Shown here: positions 8,610-16,919 of the stretch, piece after piece
Layout: each line of letters starts with the position of its first letter
How positions within the stretch are numbered: the stretch's first letter is position 1
NCBI GenBank assembly: GCA_030849065.1
Contig: JASAON010001496.1
Coordinates: 1-40,353, forward strand
DNA: 40,353 nt
Source of the DNA: Jaenimonas drosophilae
Taxonomy: Eukaryota > Euglenozoa > Kinetoplastea > Trypanosomatida > Trypanosomatidae
Direction: 5' to 3'
Program-made: the position numbers and the translations under genes
Notes under the pieces: generated by a model
What the model saw: only the letters and a program-made list of their open reading frames with translations
Database searches by the model: none
What the model was told of the DNA's origin: nothing

Positions 8610-8897
8610 ATGCCTGCCACTGAGAAGTCCATTGTACATTTAAGGGAAAAGATGGTCAGCGCCGCTCGTGGATTTCACGACTATAACTTCCGCCAGTACT
8701 TTGTGAATCGTGTGAACCGTAACTTTGCTGAAGTGGAGAAATGGCCTGCTGACAGGCAGCGTGAGTTTCTTTCAGTTGATGGTCCGAAACAGCTGCATCA
8801 GATGCAGCGAATGGCTGTGGTTAATCGAATGTACTCTCATCAACCAGTATTCTTCGACCACAAGGCAGATGACAGCAGCTCACCTCTAAAGGAATGA
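8610..8897 (+). CDS. ISD11: ISD11 (LYRM4-like) mitochondrial Fe-S assembly factor
   Basis: A 95-residue LYR-superfamily protein. ISD11 binds and stabilises the cysteine desulfurase Nfs1 in the mitochondrial matrix and is needed for Fe-S cluster assembly and tRNA thiolation. Evidence is the small size and the block FHDYNFRQYFVNRVNRNF, which parallels the F-x-x-YN-[FY]R-x-Y-x-x-RR pattern of ISD11, then a helix with QMQRMAVVNRMYS similar to the RQ-x-x-IGQLYS segment. The eponymous L-Y-R tripeptide is not intact: the corresponding site near residue 11 reads L-R-E. ISD11 is established in T. brucei. The next long frame begins only 7 nt after this stop, although the true start of that gene is probably further on. 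Confidence 0.75.
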   Translation: MPATEKSIVHLREKMVSAARGFHDYNFRQYFVNRVNRNFAEVEKWPADRQREFLSVDGPKQLHQMQRMAVVNRMYSHQPVFFDHKADDSSSPLKE

Positions 8898-9028
8898 TAC
8901 CCTAATGGACTCGTCCATAAATTTGTTGCCTATCTGTCAGCCCTCCAAATTGACTCTCTCTTTCTTTGCTGAGCTATCTGAAACGAAAAAAATAGTCGCT
9001 GATGACGCCAATGAACCTGCCGCAAATT

Positions 9029-9061
9029 GCCTCTTCTCTCATGGCTTTTATTTGAATCCAG
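9029..9061 (+). promoter_or_regulatory. Probable trans-splice acceptor of the RAD51 paralogue
   Basis: A pyrimidine-rich stretch from about 9029 to 9051 is followed by CAG at 9059-9061. The first ATG after it is 9112, in frame with the RecA-like domain. An alternative upstream acceptor near 8972 would place a 17-codon out-of-frame ORF (9002-9055) ahead of the gene. Confidence 0.45.
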
Positions 9062-9111
9062 GGTGTCCGCGAGGGGGACTGTCACGAAGTACGTTTTCAC
9101 AAACTGTAGCT

Positions 9112-10152
9112 ATGAATTTGTGCAAGGCTTCTGCCCTCGGTGAAGCTCATTCAGGTGGGCTTGCTTCACCGCGAGCCATCTCCACGGGTATTCCCGCGCT
9201 TGACTACCTTCTTGGGCAAACTGGTGGTGAGAGATGTGGCCTTGAGGAAGGTTCGATAACTGAAGTATTTGGACCCTCGCTATCAGGAAAGAGTTTTATA
9301 CTTCAACGAGTGGTTGCCACGATTGTCGAGAGAATGTTGAGGAGCCACGCACATTTTCTTGCGGCGCCTGCATGTAGTTCGTCTGCATTAGATTGGAAAG
9401 TATATGTGTGCTTATTTGGAGAAATTATGCCTTCAAATGCAGCTCACGCCAATTCATATTACTGCTCTGGATGGAAGTCTCTATTGAGCAGAATTGGCCG
9501 CGACTGCTCAAGACCAGAACAAAAAGACTATTTGGATACCCATGTGCACGTTATTGACTTTGATGAGCCAAATGGACTTCTTGATTTTTTGGCAACGATC
9601 TCTGAGGCTTGCCGTGAGGAAAGAGGAGAGAGGTGCAGCAATGACCATCAATGGGCTCACACATTACTTGTCGTGGATTCACTTAGCTATTTGTGGTCCC
9701 ACCCTGCGCTTGGGGGTTTAGGGTCCCGTCGCTGGTTCTCTATGGAGTTGTGCCGAGTGCTGCGGAAATGTGTGATGATGGGCTCGTCTTCTCGAGGCAG
9801 TTTGGCCTGTTCAAGGATGACTACTGTTGTGGTGGCAAATGGAGTACGCAAATATGGCGTACAGGATGTTCCTAACTGCTTGATTTATCCAGCTGGAGAT
9901 ACGGCGTGGCTGCGTGCAGCCGATTGTCGGCTCTATGTGGAGCCAGCTTGCCCTCTGCAGAACTCAGTTCCCCGAGAAGTTATTAGTGAATCGGGAATGT
10001 CCAGAGGAACTGAGGGTCGTCGCTTTTCGAAAGTATCGCTTATGAAAAGCCTTGTGATGCGACGCGGCCCCCTGCAACAAACTTTCATTCCCCACTCAGA
10101 GATATTCGCGCCTCGTGACGCTGATACGACGTACAGCTCCAAGGGTCCGTGA
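9112..10152 (+). CDS. RAD51-paralogue (RecA-fold recombinase family) protein
   Basis: From ATG 9112 this is a 346-residue RecA-fold ATPase of the RAD51-paralogue type. RAD51 paralogues help load or stabilise RAD51 filaments in homologous recombination, which trypanosomes use for repair and antigen-gene rearrangement. Seen: the family entry motif ISTGIPALDYLLG; Walker A GPSLSGKS at about 54-61 (Lys60); and a hydrophobic Walker B LLVVDSLS with Asp189. The segment between them (HVIDFDEPNGLLDFL) fits the family. I cannot assign it to RAD51B/C/D, XRCC2 or XRCC3. The reading frame is open back to ATG 8905 (415 residues), but those 69 extra residues lack similarity and the candidate splice acceptors lie inside them, so I prefer 9112. 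Confidence 0.75.
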   Translation: MNLCKASALGEAHSGGLASPRAISTGIPALDYLLGQTGGERCGLEEGSITEVFGPSLSGKSFILQRVVATIVERMLRSHAHFLAAPACSSSALDWKVYVCLFGEIMPSNAAHANSYYCSGWKSLLSRIGRDCSRPEQKDYLDTHVHVIDFDEPNGLLDFLATISEACREERGERCSNDHQWAHTLLVVDSLSYLWSHPALGGLGSRRWFSMELCRVLRKCVMMGSSSRGSLACSRMTTVVVANGVRKYGVQDVPNCLIYPAGDTAWLRAADCRLYVEPACPLQNSVPREVISESGMSRGTEGRRFSKVSLMKSLVMRRGPLQQTFIPHSEIFAPRDADTTYSSKGP

Positions 10153-10242
10153 TTCTGCTCCATCTTTTCTTTGTGTGCAAAACCGTAATTCCTTGCAGTA
10201 TGCCCGTCGAACTCTCTTTGCGCTTCTACCTTCTGAGGCTTT

Positions 10243-10272
10243 GGTATCTTCTCTCTCTTTCTCATTTCTCAG
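10243..10272 (+). promoter_or_regulatory. Trans-splice acceptor of the 10321 gene
   Basis: A strong tract (ATCTTCTCTCTCTTTCTCAT) is followed by AG at 10271-10272. The next ATG is 10321. Confidence 0.65.
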
Positions 10273-10320
10273 GTCTTTGATTACTAAACAGACTCTCAAC
10301 TAGACAGCGGAGTAAAGTGA

Positions 10321-11127
10321 ATGCCGTCTATCCAAATTGGAGGCTGGGATGTATCCCTAACAACAGGTAGCCCATTTGTATTTAATCCCTCATTCGCCTT
10401 CGGTCACGACACAAGCTCTTCGTCGGCACTGGGTCTTAGAGACGAGGAGACGGGGGCACTCTTGCTCCCCAGGGATCGTGAGGGAAGCTTAATCGTTTCC
10501 CCAGGTCATCGATACGAAGCAATTTTTGTGTCTGCAAACCCACAGGAAGCTAGAATCTCAGCTCAACCAGTTCAAATGGTATCCTCACATCAAAGAGTAC
10601 ATTACGCAGGGAGCGCCAAGCGCCACAGAAATGAAGCTCAGAGTTGCCCTGTTGATGCAACCGATGAACTACCTCTCACCACTCTATTTATGGCAGGTTG
10701 CACTGAAGAGGCACACGAGGTGCGTACTAAGCGCAAATACACACGCCGCTCTCCGCCGAGTGATCAGCGCTCTCCTGCAGAGGCGTTGCCCGAGTGCCCT
10801 GAAGAAGAGAGAGAGGCTCGCCAGGAGCCATCCCATTCGACTCCTCATAAGCGCAACCCGCAGCAAAATGAAACCAAAAAATTGGAAGGTGATGGGGCGG
10901 CTCGTCCTGATATGAATGACGAAGTTCCGCTGTTTCAGGCGTTTCCAAAGGAATCGTCTCGAGGGGGCCGACAGAAATCTCCTCCACTGCCTGCGGCCCC
11001 CAATTCGGCGCCGCGCCGGCGGAGTCCCGCCAAAGAATCAGAGACGGTTAAGCCTCCTCCGACCTCGAAGAAGGAGCGAAAGACGCGACGCCCACCGATG
11101 GATTCCTCCTCCAGCGATAAAGAGTGA
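10321..11127 (+). CDS. Unrecognised basic, low-complexity protein
   Basis: A 268-residue protein I do not recognise. The first 75 residues look folded (beta-rich, starting MPSIQIGGWDVSLTTG). From about residue 95 the chain turns highly polar and basic: RTKRKYTRRSPPSDQRS near 140-156, many Pro, Ser, Lys, Arg and Glu residues, and an acidic-serine end (DSSSSDKE). Lys/Arg clusters such as KKERKTRRPP could serve as a nuclear localisation signal, so a nuclear, chromatin- or RNA-associated protein is possible but not shown. The start is the first ATG after a strong splice acceptor. The stop is followed by about 490 nt without a gene. Confidence 0.75.
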   Translation: MPSIQIGGWDVSLTTGSPFVFNPSFAFGHDTSSSSALGLRDEETGALLLPRDREGSLIVSPGHRYEAIFVSANPQEARISAQPVQMVSSHQRVHYAGSAKRHRNEAQSCPVDATDELPLTTLFMAGCTEEAHEVRTKRKYTRRSPPSDQRSPAEALPECPEEEREARQEPSHSTPHKRNPQQNETKKLEGDGAARPDMNDEVPLFQAFPKESSRGGRQKSPPLPAAPNSAPRRRSPAKESETVKPPPTSKKERKTRRPPMDSSSSDKE

Positions 11128-11617
11128 GACTCCATTTTGGGCACTGCGCATCACAGATTCACGTACCCCTTGCGTTGTGCATTTCGAATTTTTTATTTTA
11201 TTTTCTCAACATCAAAATCAAAAAACAATAGAGCCCAGATGCGTCGTCTTCTGTGAAACGTATTGGCAACTGCATAGCCAAAGTGAACAGTAACTGAGAA
11301 CCTCCATGACAATGAGTCGGAGAGAGTGCTGAAGGGCTTGGATGTTTCTGGATTGAAATGCTGCCTAAAGTTAATACCATTAATAATTTTTATTACTGTT
11401 ACTATTTCCCTTCTTGCATCGTTCACCCACACCCACTAGTGAGTTTTTGCCACTTACAGTCTGTATATATACACACGTACGTACCGAAGAGCAGTAGTTC
11501 CTTCAATTGAATTGCCATCCTTCATATCTAGCCATCTCTTTTGTCCTCACTATTGACTAGAATCCAGCGTTATCCAGCAGCGCCGCCGTCGTTAAGACTT
11601 CTTCTTGCCCATCAATT
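11128..11617 (+). other. Intergenic/UTR region before the MAP kinase
   Basis: No gene seen. It has an A/T-rich stretch at 11180-11230, an alternating TATATATACACACG stretch near 11465-11478, and pyrimidine tracts with AGs at about 11440 and 11530-11531. No ATG lies between 11531 and the kinase start at 11618, so 11531 is a plausible splice acceptor. Confidence 0.6.
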
Positions 11618-12826
11618 ATGCCACCTCCAGCCAAATCACTGGAGGAGTTGCAAGTTGAGATCACCCAGCTTGACGACCGTTACGTCCTTGATCGCTTGAT
11701 CGGTGCTGGAAGCTACGGCGTGGTGATTCGCGCAACGGATCGTACAGATCAGTCTCTAGTGGCCATCAAGAGAGTAAACAAGGAGATTTTTGAAGAAGCC
11801 ATTCTTGCCAAACGCATTCTTCGCGAAATCAAACTTCTATCCCATTTTCACGATGAAAACATTATCGGTCTCCGAAACATCCTGACCCCACACGACCCAG
11901 AAAACTTTGAGCACTTCTTTATCGTAATGGACATCATGGAAACCGATCTCAAGCAGGTTCTGCGTAGTGGCCAGGTACTGACTGAGGCCCACACTCAGTT
12001 CTTCGTATATCAGGCGCTACGTGCACTGATGGTAATTCACAGCGCCGGCGTGATACATCGTGATATCACCCCGGCCAACATCCTTATCAACACCAATTGC
12101 GATTTGAAGATCTGCGACTTTGGCTTGGCCAAAGAGGAGAGTGACCAGGGTGAGTACATGACAGATTATGTGACGATGAGGTGGTACCGTGCACCGGAAT
12201 TGGTAATGGAGGACAAGAACTACTCCGCGAAAATAGATGTGTGGGGTATCGGCTGTATTCTTGGCGAGTTGTTGGGCTCACGACCACTCTTTCAGGGAAA
12301 GGACCGCGTACAGCAACTGGATAGAATTGTGGAGGTAATCGGTACCCCCTCGGACGAGGATATCAAGTCAGTCGGCTCAGCTGCAGCACAGAAGTACCTC
12401 AAGAAGAAGCAACCTCGTCCACGCGCCAATTGGCGAGGCAAGTACCCGTCTGCCTCAGAAAGCGCGCTGGACCTCCTGGACCGAATGCTCGTCTTCAATC
12501 CGGAGAAACGTATTACGGTCGAAGATGCAATGAAGCACCCCTTCTTCTCAGCAATCTACGACGAGGTGGACACAGGCATTTCCTACGATACTTTCCACTT
12601 TGATGAGCATGCTCAGAAATCTGTCAAGGATGTCAAGCGCGCTATTTACGCCGAGAGCGTTCGATTCCACATGTCACACCCAGGCCTCCAGCGGCAATCA
12701 ACTGCCCGTACAGCAGGAAGTACCGCGCCAAGCGTTGCCACCGACGGCGAAGGTCGCTCGGCCCAACAGACCATTCAGAAAGATGTGCCGGAGGCAAATG
12801 TGGAGAAGATCTTTGAGCGCGCTTGA
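11618..12826 (+). CDS. MAP kinase (CMGC group) with TDY activation motif
   Basis: A 402-residue MAP kinase. Seen: Gly loop IGAGSYGVV (28-36), catalytic Lys51 in VAIKRV, catalytic loop HRDITPAN (147-154), DFG 167-169, dual phosphorylation motif T182-D-Y184 in MTDYVTMRWYRAPEL, and a MAPK-type C-lobe with LLDRMLVFNPEKRITVEDA. TDY activation loops are common among trypanosomatid MAP kinases; I believe the closest relatives are the TbMAPK2/LmxMPK4 group but cannot confirm it. Odd point: the residue two after the catalytic Asp is Thr151, where Ser/Thr kinases nearly always have Lys. The ~50-residue tail (LQRQSTARTAGSTAPS) is Ser/Thr-rich. It should phosphorylate Ser/Thr-Pro sites in cell-cycle or differentiation signalling. 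Confidence 0.93.
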   Translation: MPPPAKSLEELQVEITQLDDRYVLDRLIGAGSYGVVIRATDRTDQSLVAIKRVNKEIFEEAILAKRILREIKLLSHFHDENIIGLRNILTPHDPENFEHFFIVMDIMETDLKQVLRSGQVLTEAHTQFFVYQALRALMVIHSAGVIHRDITPANILINTNCDLKICDFGLAKEESDQGEYMTDYVTMRWYRAPELVMEDKNYSAKIDVWGIGCILGELLGSRPLFQGKDRVQQLDRIVEVIGTPSDEDIKSVGSAAAQKYLKKKQPRPRANWRGKYPSASESALDLLDRMLVFNPEKRITVEDAMKHPFFSAIYDEVDTGISYDTFHFDEHAQKSVKDVKRAIYAESVRFHMSHPGLQRQSTARTAGSTAPSVATDGEGRSAQQTIQKDVPEANVEKIFERA

Positions 12827-13812
12827 GCACACTGGACCAGATGCAAGTTCCTACAGCAGACATATATAGCGACTTTGCGCGACCCTTTTTCCTCACCCAA
12901 ATACCCTGAGAACTTCAGGTGGAGCTGCTCGAGGTGTTCTTCTGTGAGTGAGCTGTGGCTGGTACTTCAGTTACTCTGTGGCGAGATCCGATGTCGTGCA
13001 ACGCAGGTTGGCCAACTTTTTTTTTGGATAGCAGCGATCCGGCCTAAAATCATGGGGGAGGAGGCAGATACAGTGGTACTTCAGCATTGTGACGCCTCAA
13101 GTGATGTGATTGCTGACGCATGCCCCTGTGTATGCGAGACGCAGCACGTGAATGAAGTAACCAAGTGTTCTTTTCATGAATTCTCTCTCCGCAGTCAACG
13201 ATGTACCATGCCCCAGATTCTTTCGCCCATCCTCTGGAGTAATAGGCCTACAATGATGCGGCAGTGAGGGCGGTATGTATCTCGGTGACAGGGTTTACTC
13301 AGGGGACAATGCACCTCCCGATGCAGACTTGCTACACACAGTGTTCCAACGATTGGATGTGAACAGCTGATCCAGAACAAGTGCGCGCGTGTTGAATGTG
13401 CCTCTTATGCTCGACATCCGAGTGGAGATGTACCTCCTAGAGTGATGGCCCACTGCTAGAGCTAACCTCCCTTCCTTTCCGAGCCGAATGCAGAGAAGAG
13501 TGTGGTGTGATCAAATTGAAATTAGCCAGAAATAGGGTAGGTGACGTCGATAGTGGGGTGGAAATATAGCGTAACCATCTTCTGTTTATTTTTCTTCAGC
13601 GAGAGAAGAAGCGGCTTAATCCTACCATTGTGTGGAGAGGCTCCAGGGAAGTTTGCGACGGTTCCAAAGGCGAGTAGCATCGTTGAGGACGAAGAGTCTA
13701 CGTACTTCCCTTTTGCCCTTTTCGCTGTACCGTGTGGCACAGACGGATGCCCTCACCTCGAATGATTTTTGATCTGTTTCTGTGATTCTCTCTTGGGCGA
13801 GGTTTGGCGTGG
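12827..13812 (+). other. Gene-poor interval after the MAP kinase
   Basis: I see no convincing gene. The longest + frame here has only a late ATG at 13051 (72 codons to 13267), preceded by a T9 tract and AG near 13027; its sequence (MGEEADTVVLQHCDASSD) matches nothing I know. The rest is probably 3' UTR of the kinase gene. Confidence 0.4.
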
Positions 13813-14202
13813 ATGCTGTGGGACAAGCCAGATACTTCGTATGCTTGGCATGCTGCCTTTCACGACCCACGCCTCAAGTTCTCTCGTGTTCCTTTGCTCT
13901 CCTCTCTCCCACGCGATGCCTTTGCGCCACTGTTGATTCCCGCCATTTCTCTGTCTTTCTCAATTGGGAAAGATGCGAGTAAGTCGGCATTCGATTGGCA
14001 CCTATGGATCTTGTTATGTTTGCTCGTTTTCTTTCTTGTGTCGGCCGTCGTCATTGATGTCGTTGTTGTTGTGTCTTTTTTTGGTCCTTATCCGCGTTGT
14101 TTGCACGGGGAGCTGGTTGTTAGAATGTGGGGACTTCGCTCGCCACCAGCTCCATCACTCCCCCCAATATCGCAAGATCACGTGGGCGGATCTGCTTGTT
14201 AA
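13813..14202 (+). CDS. Candidate small single-span membrane protein
   Basis: A 129-codon frame from ATG 13813. The best support is context: a pyrimidine-rich stretch ending in AG at 13800-13801, only 11 nt before the ATG, in an otherwise empty 2-kb interval. The protein has a polar N-terminal half and one strong hydrophobic segment at about 65-92 (WILLCLLVFFLVSAVVIDVV), then a short Pro/Ser-rich end. No family is recognised. T-rich noncoding DNA can mimic a membrane span, so this may be UTR. Confidence 0.3.
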   Translation: MLWDKPDTSYAWHAAFHDPRLKFSRVPLLSSLPRDAFAPLLIPAISLSFSIGKDASKSAFDWHLWILLCLLVFFLVSAVVIDVVVVVSFFGPYPRCLHGELVVRMWGLRSPPAPSLPPISQDHVGGSAC

Positions 14203-14892
14203 AGGGGATGTAGAGAGGAAGCTTCTCGCGTCAGCAACTACTTTTTGAAGTACTTCTGACGCTTTCACGGCTTGTACTCTCTACCTTGTACAAGATGGCG
14301 TGATCCATTCTATGTGAGGAGAAGCTGCGACGGAAGCCACGTGATGTGCTTCATTTTGACGGGTAACCCAAGTACCAACCATCACTGACTTCTCTCGTGC
14401 TTCAATCATATTGACTGGGGAGGCGCTCAATGACCAACTGGCCAAGGTTCTCAACTGTATTGTTTCTGGTGTCATTTTGTGTAAGGCACTTTCGTGCTGC
14501 TCCTGGAACACAGAAGAGGCAGACCCCGCAGCGCCGAAACAGACTCAGATTGTAGTGAAGAGCGGAACAGATGGCCAAAAAAAACAGAGATTTATCAATT
14601 CTCGAGCTCTCTGGTCGCACAAGTCTGCTTGATGATTTTGTTTTTTTTTGGTTGGAGATAGCTCATGCTCCCCTTTTTGCCGTCGTTCTTCGCATGTAAC
14701 CTGACACTGTATTCCTCTCAATGGACAAAATGGGCTTTCTATTACTTCTGTGCTCATACTCATGAGGAACGCTGGAGTTTCACAACGTCTGTATTGGATG
14801 CAGCTCAACATAACTGCCAAGTGCGAAGGTTCTTTCACTTCCCATCAAATCATCTTATTATTGGATAAGTAGGCATTTGTTTTCTGGTGGAG
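14203..14892 (+). other. Non-coding interval
   Basis: No gene seen. It contains T-rich tracts near 14638-14650 and a weak acceptor (AG at about 14870) before the next gene. Confidence 0.45.
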
Positions 14893-15828
14893 ATGTTAGG
14901 CTTTCATCTTAAGCACTTATGCTGCTGCCCGAAGCCACTCTCAACGTCGACGTTTAGGGCCGGTAAGGGTATATTTCGCCTCACAGACATCAGGCAACAG
15001 AAGAAGCAGACAGCTGCTGGGTACATGGCAAATGCAGGTAAGGTTGGCAATGAGGAGAAGTGGGCCCAGGCGGCAATGGAGTACATCTACGAAAAGAATC
15101 ATCTCAATGACAGTCGGAAGCGTCAGGATGATGTGGACCAGGAACGTGCCATGGCTCAAGCGTATGATCGCTATTCCACAGTTGTGGAGAAGAATTTCGA
15201 GCGTCGAATGGGACGGCTGGTGCACCGCATGAGCGAGGCGCTGCAGTCGATGGAGGACTTGGGCCTCACTCAAGCTCTTGAGGAGGCGCAGCTACTGAAC
15301 ACTGAGCAACAGACTGGCAGCATGCGCCGCCCCTCCCTCACCCCCCCACTGGGGGGATATGAACCGGGCTTCGGTTTGGATGTCCCTCAGCTACGCTCCC
15401 AGCAAATGGAATATCCCTTGATCGAGCGCGTTACCGACTCTCTTGAGTTTGGTGCAGACAATCGCAGTCAGGCCAACTTTCCCTACGTTGAAACTCACCA
15501 CGTGGAGGACCTCACCACCGCTTGTTTGGATACCCTGGATGCGCAGCATGGCGCCTTGCGCGAGTCAGCTCCATTGACAGGGGTCGAGGGGGAAGCGTGG
15601 GAAGCGTACGTGGCGTTGCAGAGGAAGGCTCTAGCGAGACAGCGACTTATACTTGATCTAAGCAACGACCCTGATTTGCGTGAAAAGTACGACGCCAGCC
15701 CTGAGTTTCGTGAAGAGGAATGGATGCGACGGGGAATGGCACCATTGGAGGTGGAGGGATCTCAGCCGCGAGAGGTGGAACTGCACTACGCGCAATGCCC
15801 CTGCTACGAACCTTTCCGAACAAGTTGA
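14893..15828 (+). CDS. Conserved-looking hypothetical protein, possibly mitochondrial
   Basis: A 311-residue protein from ATG 14893. The first 45 residues are basic, hydroxylated and nearly free of acidic residues (MLGFHLKHLCCCPKPLSTST, then FRAGKGIFR), the character of a mitochondrial presequence. The next part is helical and highly charged (EEKWAQAAMEYIYEKNHLND, about 53-72) and the remainder is acidic with several WEAY/EEEW-type patches. This layout resembles kinetoplastid-specific mitochondrial ribosome or assembly proteins, but I recognise no named family. A second in-frame ATG at 15025 could be the start of an unprocessed form. Codon use and composition look like a genuine gene. Confidence 0.75.
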   Translation: MLGFHLKHLCCCPKPLSTSTFRAGKGIFRLTDIRQQKKQTAAGYMANAGKVGNEEKWAQAAMEYIYEKNHLNDSRKRQDDVDQERAMAQAYDRYSTVVEKNFERRMGRLVHRMSEALQSMEDLGLTQALEEAQLLNTEQQTGSMRRPSLTPPLGGYEPGFGLDVPQLRSQQMEYPLIERVTDSLEFGADNRSQANFPYVETHHVEDLTTACLDTLDAQHGALRESAPLTGVEGEAWEAYVALQRKALARQRLILDLSNDPDLREKYDASPEFREEEWMRRGMAPLEVEGSQPREVELHYAQCPCYEPFRTS

Positions 15829-16919
15829 GCGCTGCTCGTACTTCTTTCGCTATCGCAACTGCACACATGAATGCGTTGAAGTTGTAGCTTTTTTGTGGAT
15901 GCTACGCATGCGCAAAGATGCATATGGAGGACATGCAAGACAACTCTCAGGCATTGTTCGTGTGATCGTTTGTATTCGAGAGTAAGTGTGAAAAGTGGGG
16001 AATCTTCACCAGAGCCTTCACTTCGCTCTCAATTGAGCTGGCCTTTAGTCACTAATGGAGTTCTTTGAGTGATCCACACTGTATCATTGCTGTCACTTGA
16101 TGAGTGATGATATATTTTAATGGGGGTATCGATCAATGCCGATTAACAATCTTCTTTTTTCCGTCTCTTCTTCTTCTTCGTTGTGCTCGTTGCTTGTTAT
16201 TCAGTAGTGTCTTCTTCATGCTAGCACCACCAAGCTGCGCTGTGGATTTTGAGCCTTTCACTGCATCTTGACACGGCACACACATTCGTGAATCTTAGAC
16301 ACGCATTGCACAACCGCGCACACGCACACACGCGCAGGCTGTTGCTTTTGAAAGTGTCCAGCACCAGCGTCACGGGCCATTCGTCACAATTATTCTTCAC
16401 ACCTATTCCAGTGTGGAAAACCTCTGCTAAGCGGCACATCGGAGATTTTCGATTTCTGTGTGAGCTGAGCGGTGCGTGTGTGATCTCGGCAGTACTGTCC
16501 AAGGTCTTTGTTTTCTTGTTTCATTACGGCGAGTGGCTGTGATCGTGAAGGCCGGCTGTTCATTCTCCATTTTATCACGTCCTTGTACTCTGAGCACCAC
16601 CTTTTTCCCCCAAAGCACGTGAATCTAGCCGTTTTCGCAGTCCACTAGCGGGCTGTGTCTTTTTTACGCTGTTCTTCGTGCGCCACAAAAGGTGTGACGC
16701 ATAGGTGCTTTGCCACCTTCGTAGTCTTTCTTCTGTGCTCAAGAGCCTGTGTGCGGTACGTCCTCACAAGGCCGCGCGGGAAAATTTTTGGGTTCGGTTG
16801 TTTTTTTGCGTCTGTGAGACTGGCTTAGTTGGATCAGTTTTTCCAAACTCCAACACGTCGTTCACTCCTGGGTATTCTTCTTTCCATTCTTCCAGCTTGC
16901 TCCATTACACAGCAGCAGC
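15829..16919 (+). other. Intergenic region, 5' leader of the FHA kinase
   Basis: No gene seen. A long pyrimidine tract (about 16149-16201) ends in CAG near 16203, and a second tract ends in AG at 16894-16895, 25 nt before the kinase ATG. If the first acceptor were used, the leader would carry a short upstream ORF starting at about 16218 (ATG CTA GCA). Confidence 0.5.
16864..16895 (+). promoter_or_regulatory. Trans-splice acceptor of the FHA kinase gene
   Basis: Tract GGTATTCTTCTTTCCATTCT is followed by CCAG ending at 16895. The next ATG is 16920, after a CAGCAGCAG run. Confidence 0.6.
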
